Assembly (NCBI RefSeq): GCF_905475465.1
Contig: NC_062251.1
Location: 5,821,001-5,885,000, forward strand
Direction of reading: 5' to 3'
From: Pieris napi
Lineage: Eukaryota > Arthropoda > Insecta > Lepidoptera > Pieridae
Length of the DNA stretch: 64,000 nt
The position numbers were made by a program, and so were the translations under genes. Positions within the stretch are counted from its first letter, which is position 1. The number at the start of each line of letters is the position of its first letter. Shown here in pieces: positions 58,201 to 64,000 of this stretch. The notes below the pieces were generated by a model that did no database searches, was not told the DNA's origin, and saw only the letters and a program-made list of their open reading frames with translations.

Positions 58201-58682
58201 AATTTAATTAAGAATTAATAAACCATAATGAAAAAAAAGTCGTTTTACTTACTTCCTCTGAATTTACGTTATTTGAGCAGGTATATAACGGTCCTAAAAA
58301 TGACTCCATCAGGTCATAAGCAAACCAGACCGGTGTATAAACATCATCGAATCCTGAAAAAAAAAAATAAAAAAAAAATTTTGTTCGCAAGTAACATGGC
58401 AGGGGTCTTTAGACAAATATTTACTGATTATTCAAACTTACCTGCACCGGACCGAATAGAATCTTTTTTTTTCTTCAGATGTCTGCGGAACGTAACCATA
58501 AGTATTTCTTTTTTGGTCTTCAATTCCTTGACGCTTTTGTTCATTATAATGCTGAGGCGAGACCATGCATCATTAACCTTTTGCCGATTTTTGTGATCGG
58601 CATCTTTGGAATTCCAGAGACATGGCTCATTTTGATAAGCCTCCAAAAATGTCAGAATCGTAGTTGCTGACCAATCAGACAT
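51897..58682 (-). CDS. Gene C: MADF / BESS-like protein
   Basis: Deduced model, minus strand: 58682-58442, 58353-58253, 54229-54125, 53609-53415 and 52229-51897; 324 aa. The first two exons encode a MADF domain (Myb/SANT-like DNA-binding domain of the Adf-1 type): LEAYQNEPCLWN at residues 13-24, AW at 39-40, and VWFAYDLMESFL. The rest is the same tail as in genes A and B: NYTEVVYLEDPIES, BESS-like module 1 (FGLYVTSLLRD...LQLNIVDLI) and module 2 (FGKYVVCLLKT...LQKDIVDLIMTA). MADF-BESS is a known arrangement of insect transcription factors, so a DNA-binding regulator is likely. Introns contain an intact DD82E transposase gene on the other strand and several MITEs. A poly(A) signal is at 51846-51851. 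Confidence 0.8.
52331..52860 (-). mobile_element. Hairpin-ended MITE, copy f, in a gene C intron
   Basis: GTGCGTGTACTAGTGTACAC and GAAGTGAAACCTC at the left; AAGAAGTTTCACTTC and AAAAA at the right. It is the uninterrupted reference for copy d. Confidence 0.8.
52861..53414. other. Gene C intron
   Basis: Starts with a GTCTCTTTCTATCA ... TGATGAAAAGAGAC inverted pair (52868-52911), a short hairpin also seen at 44239-44290 and 44948-44993. The rest is unremarkable A+T-rich DNA. Confidence 0.4.
53415..53609 (-). CDS. Gene C exon 4 (BESS-like module 1)
   Basis: Acceptor AATATTACAG|AGA; phase 0 to phase 0, donor GAG|GTAAGT. Reads ISDFGLYVTSLLRDLPRD and LQLNIVDLIVKAKLE. Confidence 0.85.
53661..54051. 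repeat. Minisatellite-related unit and broken MITE in a gene C intron
   Basis: 53661-53790 holds one to two diverged units related to the 99-bp minisatellite (CGAGTGCGTTG...). 53870-54051 holds the right part of the GGGAGCG MITE, with a G-tract (53992-54002) and TACTTGAACGCTCCCTTAG. Confidence 0.65.
54125..54229 (-). CDS. Gene C exon 3 (TEVVYLE segment)
   Basis: Acceptor CAATTTCAG|AAC, phase 0 to phase 0, donor CCT|GTAAGA. Reads NKYENYTEVVYLEDPIES and LKEVQPKGLKRP. It matches the start of gene A exon 8874-9117 (EVQPKAKKSFKR), but here an extra intron follows before the BESS-like module. Confidence 0.85.
54492..54864 (+). mobile_element. Hairpin-ended MITE, subfamily 2
   Basis: TTTTTGAAGTTACACTTC and TTTAGGCGCGTTATG at the left; GCCAAAGAAGTATAACTTTT and GCGCGTACATAATATGTACAC at the right. 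Matches 41550-41993. Confidence 0.75.
55583..56944 (+). CDS. IS630-Tc1-mariner transposase, DD82E (Sailor-type)
   Basis: 453 codons, uninterrupted. The N-terminal 140 residues form helix-turn-helix-like DNA-binding segments (TPTQLVAKSTGISIASVRKV at 41-60). The catalytic DDE domain has VYTDETYIH (D187), VVVVDNAPYH (D277) and HPEFNPIENIWG (E360). D277 and E360 are separated by 82 residues, which is the defining spacing of the DD82E 'Sailor' group of IS630-Tc1-mariner transposons. The long insert between them includes QQMIDWLTLRN. An acidic C-terminus follows (SSDESEDGDD). The enzyme would cut and paste its element. No stop or frameshift is seen, so it may be active or recently so. Start: ATG after TTAAAA. 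It is antisense to the host gene C. Confidence 0.9.
   Translation: MAPVLKHGRGKPLTSQTKEVLYCLYKYFENECNNNPSSIMTPTQLVAKSTGISIASVRKVVSESKCRPSDQEVTFKSPKKKPNRKPTIVIDNFDQQVIRRTIHDFHITNKEIPTLKTLHAKLKEDIDYKGCVSTLRKHVMSLGFNWKQTEDNRKLLMEKHEIRYLRINYLMKIAEYREQRRPIVYTDETYIHTSHTLSKSWSDGSTSGLKQHISKGNRLIIVHAGGMDGFIPNALLMFKANQKSGDYHDNMNYDNYSRWIQTQLIPNLQPNSVVVVDNAPYHNSIQNPAPNSNSRKQQMIDWLTLRNIEHSSTLLKPQLYELILQNKARFVEYKIDEILRQHGHTVLRLPPYHPEFNPIENIWGIVKTYVAKKNVAMNMKVIMSLAEEKMNAITVEEWRKVCLHAIEEENKYQGRDAALDTISERIIINLNNSSDESEDGDDCDMPGVDELLE
57338..57385 (-). repeat. Isolated hairpin-type MITE end
   Basis: GTGTGTGTACAAAGTACAC then GTCAGAAGTGAAACTTC. Only the end is present. Confidence 0.45.
57527..57795 (-). mobile_element. 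Hairpin-ended MITE, copy g, truncated
   Basis: GTGCGTGTACTAGTGTACAC, GAAGTGAAACTTC and the AATTTCATAAATTGTAAT body. The opposite end is missing. Confidence 0.65.
57858..58056 (+). mobile_element. Hairpin-ended MITE, subfamily 3
   Basis: TTTTTGAAGTTATACTTC at the left, TTACGCCAAAGAAGTATAAC at the right; lacks the outer GTAC palindrome. Confidence 0.65.
58253..58353 (-). CDS. Gene C exon 2 (MADF C-terminal part)
   Basis: Acceptor: long T-tract...CAG|GA; phase 1. Reads FDDVYTPVWFAYDLMESFLG and ends NVNSEE in phase 0 with donor GAA|GTAAGT. In genes A and B the equivalent phase 1-to-0 position is taken by the common BED exon. Confidence 0.8.
58442..58682 (-). CDS. Gene C exon 1 (MADF domain)
   Basis: ATG at 58682 in AAAATGTC. 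Reads MSDWSATTILTFLEAYQNEP and CLWN, then NDAWSRLSIIM and the K/R-rich FRRHLKKKKDSIRSGAG. Strong donor CAG|GTAAGT, phase 1. The MADF fold binds DNA in Adf-1-type factors. The upstream region is invaded by a MITE only 77 bp away. Confidence 0.8.
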
Positions 58683-58758
58683 TTTGCGCGCCAACGAAAA
58701 AGTGTCCACCAAGTAAATACGTCCGCCTCCCGCAAGCTCGCGCGCATACTGATCGCTG

Positions 58759-59460
58759 TAGGGAATAGGGATGTGAATAAATAATCGATTATTAAAAAAA
58801 TCGATTTTTCTACGCGATTTTTATATTTAAAATAATCGATTATTTTTATAATTGAAAATCAATCATAGTCGATTTTTTATCTGCCACCTCCCGACATTAT
58901 GTCTGGTCTTTTATAACCCGGACCTCGAACTATTAGGGATATTCGATATGCAACGATGTTTACAATGCGATACATTGAATCCGATTCCTTGAAGATGTAT
59001 TGATATACTCGATGCATTGATGTTTTTTGTAAAACATCGAAAGGATGATAAAACCAGTGAATTTTACAAAAACTCAAAGTTTGAATGGAACACTATAATT
59101 TAAAAGTAAAATAAATTTATTCAGCACAAGGTTACCGTATGTAATAAAAAAGACAACAAAAATACTGCAATGTGCTTCTGAAAAGGCATACACTCAGCAT
59201 TTATCAAATTTCACCTAAAATCTATCAAAACTAGTTTAAGTTAATTTCGAATTTGATTATTCTTAAACGTTAATTTGTGTTTATAATTTTTATTGTTTAT
59301 TTATAATTAAAAAAAACATGAAAAATAAAATATTTAGGGTGATTATTTTGAAATTAATTTAAAAATTAGGAAAAAATCGATTAATAAAAAATCTATTATT
59401 TGTTAATCGATTTTTCATGCTAAAAAAAATCGATTTTTTATGCAGAATGTCACATCCCTA
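58759..59460 (-). mobile_element. hAT-type MITE, copy 3, in the gene C 5' region
   Basis: Same family as 785 and 11738 but reversed. An 8-bp duplication, GATCGCTG, lies at 58751-58758 and 59461-59468. The left end is TAGGGAATAGGGATGTG, so this copy carries a 7-bp terminal duplication of TAGGGA(A). The right end is CACATCCCTA. It ends 77 bp upstream of the gene C start codon. Confidence 0.9.
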
Positions 59461-59548
59461 GATCGCTGCGTGCTAGATAACCCGACACCGATGCCGAACA
59501 CTGCCCTACACAAACACAAACAGGCACACAACGACAAACACGTCCGTG

Positions 59549-59579
<31 letters not shown>

Positions 59580-59713
59580 TATGGCAACAGCTTCAACTTT
59601 ATGCCAGTTTCAAGTAAAAGGTTGGGAAACTACACGCGAAAAAAAATAAACAGAGACATCAAAAGGAAATAAAGGGATAAGCTGGTTAAAAATAAAATAT
59701 GTACATAAACATA

Positions 59714-62700
59714 TTACATCTTAATATTATTATAGATTATGAAAGAACATAATACATTATAATACAATAAAGGATAAAGCAAAAGGCAGGAGATTTTAGT
59801 CGGAAACGGAACATGAAGTGATTGTAAAGAATTCAGAAAGGAGGTACGGTCATATTGGGAACAAGAAAAGAAAATATGGTCAAGGTCACCAATATCTTCT
59901 CCACACTCACAAATATTACTATCAATAATACGAAGCCTTGCTAAATGATGAGGTGTACAAACATGTCCTAAACGCATTCTGGAAATGATAGAAGTGACAG
60001 TTTTAGAACTTTTAACCTCAAAGAACCATGGTCTACTGGGGATCCTGGGTTGAATTTCAGCATAATGTTTGCCTTTGAACTTGCTGCTTCTCAACCAAAC
60101 ATCATTCCATGACTCCCAAAGATGGGTTTTCGGAAGAGCAGCTAAATCATGACAATAATTAATGTATGGGACTATGTCTCCATCCTTTATAGCTTCTTTA
60201 GCAAGCTCATCGGCTTTCTCGTTTCCTTTAATTCCACTGTGACTTGGAATCCATGCAAAGATAACGGTGTAATTTCTTTGAGAACATATTAAAAGCTTAT
60301 CACGTATTTCGCAAATAATAGGATAACAAAGTTTCATTTGGAAAGGAAATTTTTCAAGAGATTGTAGTGCACTTTTTGAGTCTGAAAATATGATTGTGCT
60401 TTTAGATTTTAATAAAATAACTAGTTCTAAAGCTTTTAAAAGAGCAAAACACTCTCCAGTAAAAACCGAGGATTCAGGAGGAAGTTTAATCTTTTGAATT
60501 ATTTTATGTTGCCAATGAATTAGACCAACTCCAACACAATCATCAACAGAGATTTTAGAGGCATCTGTAAAAATAAAATCCCAACCTTCCCAATTTTGTT
60601 CCTCAACGCTACTCATGAAACGAATATTTGTTTCCAGAGTATCTTGCTTACGGACGCCTATATTATATCTTATATCCGGATCAAGAATTAAAGAATTGAA
60701 TTGTGTCATAAATATGGGTAATGACGGAGATCGATGAATGCGGCTGTGTAATGTTAAAAATTTACGAAAGCTTATTATTAGACATGGTAATGATTTGTGA
60801 CGCCAGTAACGGGATGTATAAATAATATTGTTCAATTCATGCAGCCTTCCATGTAGAGGGTGGTTAGAAAACTGCATAGATTTGAACAAGAATCGATCAC
60901 TTAAAAATTGCCTTCTTAATTTTAAAGGAGGATCGCAGCATTCTACTTGTAAAGCATTGGATGGGCTTGATTTCATTACTCCTGTCACAATTTTCAAAGC
61001 TTTTGACTGAATGACATCAAGTTTTTGACTTCCCAAGACACTTCCTCCATCTAAGAGAAATGTGCCATAATCTAAAACAGATCTTATAAGAGCGTTATAC
61101 ACAAGTTTCATAGAAAACGGATGAGCACCCCACCATACACCTGAAAGGCATTTCATGATGTTAAGCAGCTGTGCACATTTCATAACAACATGTTCATAAT
61201 GGGCAAGTCCAGACAATTTTGAATCCAATATAACTCCTAAAAATTTAATTTTTGTTTGGAGTGGCAAAGATTGACCATTGAAGGTCACATTTATTATAGG
61301 AGTTGTGCGTTTTTTGGAAAATACGACTATAGAACTTTTGGAAACTGAAAGATCTAGGTCATTTTTAACTAACCAGATATTAAGACAATTAAGTGAACTA
61401 GACATGGAATTGCAAGCCTTAACCACAGATTTATCAACGGAATAAAAAAGAAGATCATCTGCATATTGTAGCACATTTATATGGGAATTTATAGATAATT
61501 CTAAATCATACGTGTAAATATTATATAAAAGTGGGCTTAGTACCGAACCTTGGGGAAGGCCTTTAAAAACTGTACGCTTTAACTCGGTAATATTACCATC
61601 TTTCTGAACGATTAATGATATGTATCTGCATGATAGTAAATTGATGATAAAACGTATTAATAACGTAGGAACCTGTAGCTCTAATAATTTGCGTTGTAGA
61701 ATAGAAATGTTCACATTATCATAGGCGGCAGAGATGTCCAAAAAGGCAGCAACAATATCTTCATCACGCGAAAAAGCTATGCGAATATCTGTGGTCAATA
61801 TAGCTAAATTGTCTATTGTAGATTTTGACTTCCGAAAACCGTATTGACTATTGGCTATTAAATTATTGTTTTCTATAAACCATTCCAAACGATTCTTCAC
61901 AAGATGTTCAGCAATTTTAGTTAAAACGGAGGACAACGCAATAGGCCTATATGAGGCAACATCATTGGTAGGTTTGTTAGGTTTTTTAATCGCTATAACT
62001 TCTTGAGACTTCCATGTTTCAGGAATATTACCTGTGACCATGACGGAGTTTATTAAATTTAAAAAATACATTAAGGCAGTATCACCAAGATGAGATAAAA
62101 ATGAGTACATAATACCATCTTGACCAGGAGATGAATCTTTAACATGTGAAAGCACACCTTTCAATTCATGTAATGAAAAAGGAGAGTTTAAAGAGGAAGT
62201 GTCATCTATCAAAGACGATTCCAAAGGAAAGTAGATCGATTCAGCAGCTGATGGAGGAGCTAATCTGTCTAAAAAGGCATTTGTTAAAAAAGGGGGAAGT
62301 GAAGACGATGATAAAGATTCTTTGAAAGCAGATCGAAAACGTTTAATACTTGTCCAAACTTCTGAAGGGCACGTAGAAGGAGATAAAGAAGTACAAAATT
62401 TTTTCCAGCCTGCCTGCTTTTTATCTCTGAGGAATTTACGTGTGGTACTAATAACTTCATTGAGAATATCTAAATTTTCATTGGACATGTCCTTAGCATA
62501 GACTCTCTCAGCTTCCTTTCTTCTGCTTACAGCAACCATACATTCTCTATCCCACCATGGAGGAAAAGGAATCTTATTAGACGGATTTCGTTTGACAGAA
62601 AAAATCTGATCGGCAGATTCTATTAAACATGTAGCCAAAGCTTTAGAGGAATTGGTCTCACCACCGCTAACTAATTCAGGCAAATCATTTATTTTAGATT

Positions 62701-63436
62701 CGACAAGGATTTTAAATGCAAGCCAATCAGCATTATTTAATTTATATTTCACACGAGGTTGTCGTTTTTGATAAGGAGAGCGTCTAATAGGTGAGGATAT
62801 GATAATCGGGAAATGATCACTGCCAAAAGTAGATGATGAAGTGTACCAAGAACGAGAAGAAGCAAGATCTGGAGTACAAATTGATAAGTCAACCGCGCTA
62901 AGCTTTTCATTAGGCTTTGTACGTCTGGTTGGTGAGCCAGTATTAAGTAAACACAAATTATGTAAATCTAATATTTCAACTAAACGTACACCATTGGAGT
63001 CAGTAGTGCCACAACCAAACATTTGGTGATGAGAGTTAAAGTCACCCAATAGAAGGAATGGACGACTAAGTGAAGAAAGTAAATTATTAACGCTATTGAG
63101 AATAACAAAAGAGGAACGAGCTAGGTAAATGGAAACTATAGAAATATTATCAATTTTTATGCCGACAATATTAATGGCATCATTAGAGATTAATGAAGAA
63201 AACGCTATTTCAGAAAAATTAATTGAGTTCCTGACAAGTAACGCTACGCCACCATGGCCATCAAATCTATCATCACGCAAGCAGGTATATCCTGGGATCC
63301 TTAATAGGTACCCTGGCTTCAACCACGTTTCAGATAACGCAACAACAACGGGAGAATGTTTATTTATCAAATATATCAAATCATGTTTCTTTGGAACAAC
63401 ACTCCTGCAATTCCATTGAATTATCTTGGAATCCAT
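59714..63436 (-). CDS. LINE ORF2: endonuclease - reverse transcriptase - RNase H
   Basis: 1240 codons from ATG 63436 (MDSKIIQWNCRS), the natural start of the endonuclease domain; the frame is open 16 codons further upstream. Positions below count from 63484. AP-endonuclease: ETW at 52, LLGDFN at 145-150, SDH at 222. RT: SYRPIALSSV at 511, FLDISAAYDN at 581 (first Asp), GLPQGSVLSPLLYN at 642, QYADDLLFY at 673 (catalytic DD), KFLGVILD at 747. RNase H: FTDAS (D974), E1011, FSDSKSALQSL (D1035), GNEKADELA (D1092). A C-terminal C-x-C-x8-H-x4-C motif follows (1192-1208). It nicks genomic DNA and copies its RNA by target-primed reverse transcription. All catalytic residues that I can check are present and there are no stops. 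Confidence 0.95.
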   Translation of the reverse strand: MDSKIIQWNCRSVVPKKHDLIYLINKHSPVVVALSETWLKPGYLLRIPGYTCLRDDRFDGHGGVALLVRNSINFSEIAFSSLISNDAINIVGIKIDNISIVSIYLARSSFVILNSVNNLLSSLSRPFLLLGDFNSHHQMFGCGTTDSNGVRLVEILDLHNLCLLNTGSPTRRTKPNEKLSAVDLSICTPDLASSRSWYTSSSTFGSDHFPIIISSPIRRSPYQKRQPRVKYKLNNADWLAFKILVESKINDLPELVSGGETNSSKALATCLIESADQIFSVKRNPSNKIPFPPWWDRECMVAVSRRKEAERVYAKDMSNENLDILNEVISTTRKFLRDKKQAGWKKFCTSLSPSTCPSEVWTSIKRFRSAFKESLSSSSLPPFLTNAFLDRLAPPSAAESIYFPLESSLIDDTSSLNSPFSLHELKGVLSHVKDSSPGQDGIMYSFLSHLGDTALMYFLNLINSVMVTGNIPETWKSQEVIAIKKPNKPTNDVASYRPIALSSVLTKIAEHLVKNRLEWFIENNNLIANSQYGFRKSKSTIDNLAILTTDIRIAFSRDEDIVAAFLDISAAYDNVNISILQRKLLELQVPTLLIRFIINLLSCRYISLIVQKDGNITELKRTVFKGLPQGSVLSPLLYNIYTYDLELSINSHINVLQYADDLLFYSVDKSVVKACNSMSSSLNCLNIWLVKNDLDLSVSKSSIVVFSKKRTTPIINVTFNGQSLPLQTKIKFLGVILDSKLSGLAHYEHVVMKCAQLLNIMKCLSGVWWGAHPFSMKLVYNALIRSVLDYGTFLLDGGSVLGSQKLDVIQSKALKIVTGVMKSSPSNALQVECCDPPLKLRRQFLSDRFLFKSMQFSNHPLHGRLHELNNIIYTSRYWRHKSLPCLIISFRKFLTLHSRIHRSPSLPIFMTQFNSLILDPDIRYNIGVRKQDTLETNIRFMSSVEEQNWEGWDFIFTDASKISVDDCVGVGLIHWQHKIIQKIKLPPESSVFTGECFALLKALELVILLKSKSTIIFSDSKSALQSLEKFPFQMKLCYPIICEIRDKLLICSQRNYTVIFAWIPSHSGIKGNEKADELAKEAIKDGDIVPYINYCHDLAALPKTHLWESWNDVWLRSSKFKGKHYAEIQPRIPSRPWFFEVKSSKTVTSIISRMRLGHVCTPHHLARLRIIDSNICECGEDIGDLDHIFFSCSQYDRTSFLNSLQSLHVPFPTKISCLLLYPLLYYNVLCSFIIYNNIKM

Positions 63437-64000
63437 TATTTTTAATAACATTAACTGATTTAATTTTTTCATTAATAGAGGCAACGTGGGACGGTTTCAA
63501 TAAGTTTGAGTTTATTAAACTAGTTAATAATGCTAGTATCATTTCTAATACATCAGATTTTTCTTCTTCTTTATTTTTGTGTCCAACCAGAGCACTGCCA
63601 TTTTTAGGCTCTGGAACTTGGAAATCTTTTAAAACATTATAATGAGCAACGCGATCATAACCATGTTGTGGTTTACGAGGAGAGCGAGGTTTTAAGAATA
63701 TTGTCTTTTTATTTGAGGCATTAGTAGAATTATTACGAGATACAGACTTCGCTGCGGAAGAATATACGGGTTTTGGTACTTCCGGAATTGTTGAACTTAA
63801 TGCATCTGCGTATGAAGGCTTAATAGAAGAAAAATATTTACTGGCTTCGGCATAAGACATGCAGCTCTGAGCCATTTTAACTTTGATTTCTGTCTGTCTC
63901 ACAAATTCTGGACATGACTTATCTATCGCTGAATGGGACCCTTCGACTTCACACATTACACAGTACAGAGGATCTTTATCTGACCTGTCACATGATACAC
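63381..64000 (-). CDS. LINE ORF1 (gag-like), N-terminus outside window
   Basis: Frame open from the window edge to the stop at 63381. The visible N-terminal part has CVMCEVEGSHSAIDKSCPEF, a C-x2-C-x5-H-x6-C zinc knuckle, preceded by another Cys-rich stretch (SCDRSDKDPLYC). The rest is Ser/Lys-rich (SYAEASKYFSS, KPSYADALSS). Such knuckle proteins coat the LINE RNA. It overlaps ORF2 by 56 bp, suggesting coupled translation. The ATG at 63956 is probably internal. Confidence 0.85.
   Translation of the reverse strand, partial: VSCDRSDKDPLYCVMCEVEGSHSAIDKSCPEFVRQTEIKVKMAQSCMSYAEASKYFSSIKPSYADALSSTIPEVPKPVYSSAAKSVSRNNSTNASNKKTIFLKPRSPRKPQHGYDRVAHYNVLKDFQVPEPKNGSALVGHKNKEEEKSDVLEMILALLTSLINSNLLKPSHVASINEKIKSVNVIKNNGFQDNSMELQECCSKET

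Larger units (their letters stand above)
59549..64000 (-). mobile_element. Non-LTR retrotransposon (I/LOA-like, with RNase H), 5' end outside window
   Basis: A LINE on the minus strand. ORF1 (partial, from the window edge) overlaps ORF2 by 56 bp. A 3' UTR of about 140 bp ends in a poly(A) tail, seen as a 26-base T-run at 59549-59574. ORF2 carries endonuclease, RT and RNase H. RNase H after RT places it among the I/LOA-type lineages of the jockey-I superfamily. It looks intact and recent. Confidence 0.9.

Noticed and set aside
58758..58765. GTAGGGAA as the left target duplication of hAT MITE copy 3
   Set aside because: It does not match the right flank. GATCGCTG at 58751-58758 matches perfectly once the extra 7 bp are assigned to the element.
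62841..63642. Several plus-strand frames over the LINE
   Set aside because: They are antisense shadows of the intact ORF2 and ORF1.

Overview
The window is animal nuclear DNA, almost certainly from a moth or butterfly. It is A+T-rich, with genes in short exons separated by GT...AG introns and AATAAA-type poly(A) signals. It is crowded with repeat families I know from Lepidoptera: a tRNA-type SINE with the GTGCGCATTTAACATT core, short Helitrons ending in CTAG/T, jockey/CR1-like LINE tails, and many MITEs. Nothing prokaryotic is present.

The protein-coding core is three paralogous genes. Gene A (+, 4832-10687) has three alternative first exons, each with its own ATG and its own BED-type zinc finger. 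All three end in the same splice phase and can join a common second BED exon, followed by exons with two BESS-like helical modules. Gene B (-, 51119-40620) has the same plan with two alternative BED first exons. Gene C (-, 58682-51897) carries the same C-terminal tail, but its two N-terminal exons encode a MADF (Myb/SANT-like) domain with exactly the same exon phases. The locus therefore looks like a set of exchangeable DNA-binding cassettes on a shared, probably self-associating tail. Likely role (inference): a family of sequence-specific chromatin or transcription factors.

Between A and B lie about 30 kb, mostly mobile and repeat DNA. An isolated G+C-rich gene there (25244-25495) encodes an 83-aa protein with the proline-rich/HW motif and C-terminus of the PNRC coactivator family. 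A tRNA-Gly(GCC) gene sits in the first intron of gene B, and a 5'-truncated 5S rRNA copy lies near 15.9 kb.

Mobile elements, in order: hAT-type MITEs with perfect 8-bp duplications (785, 11738, 58759); Harbinger-like MITEs; a family of elements whose ends are short hairpins (GAAGT-NNN-ACTTC); Helitrons; two very large fold-back palindromes (31863-33302 and 34123-36554), each inserted in another MITE with a 3-bp target duplication; pogo-like long-TIR elements; a SINE that has become a 173-bp tandem array; a 99-101-bp minisatellite in a gene B intron; an intact DD82E (Sailor-type) transposase gene in a gene C intron; and, at the right edge, an apparently intact non-LTR retrotransposon with endonuclease, reverse transcriptase and RNase H. 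Exon joins are deduced from splice consensus, phase and paralogue alignment by eye. No transcript evidence was available.
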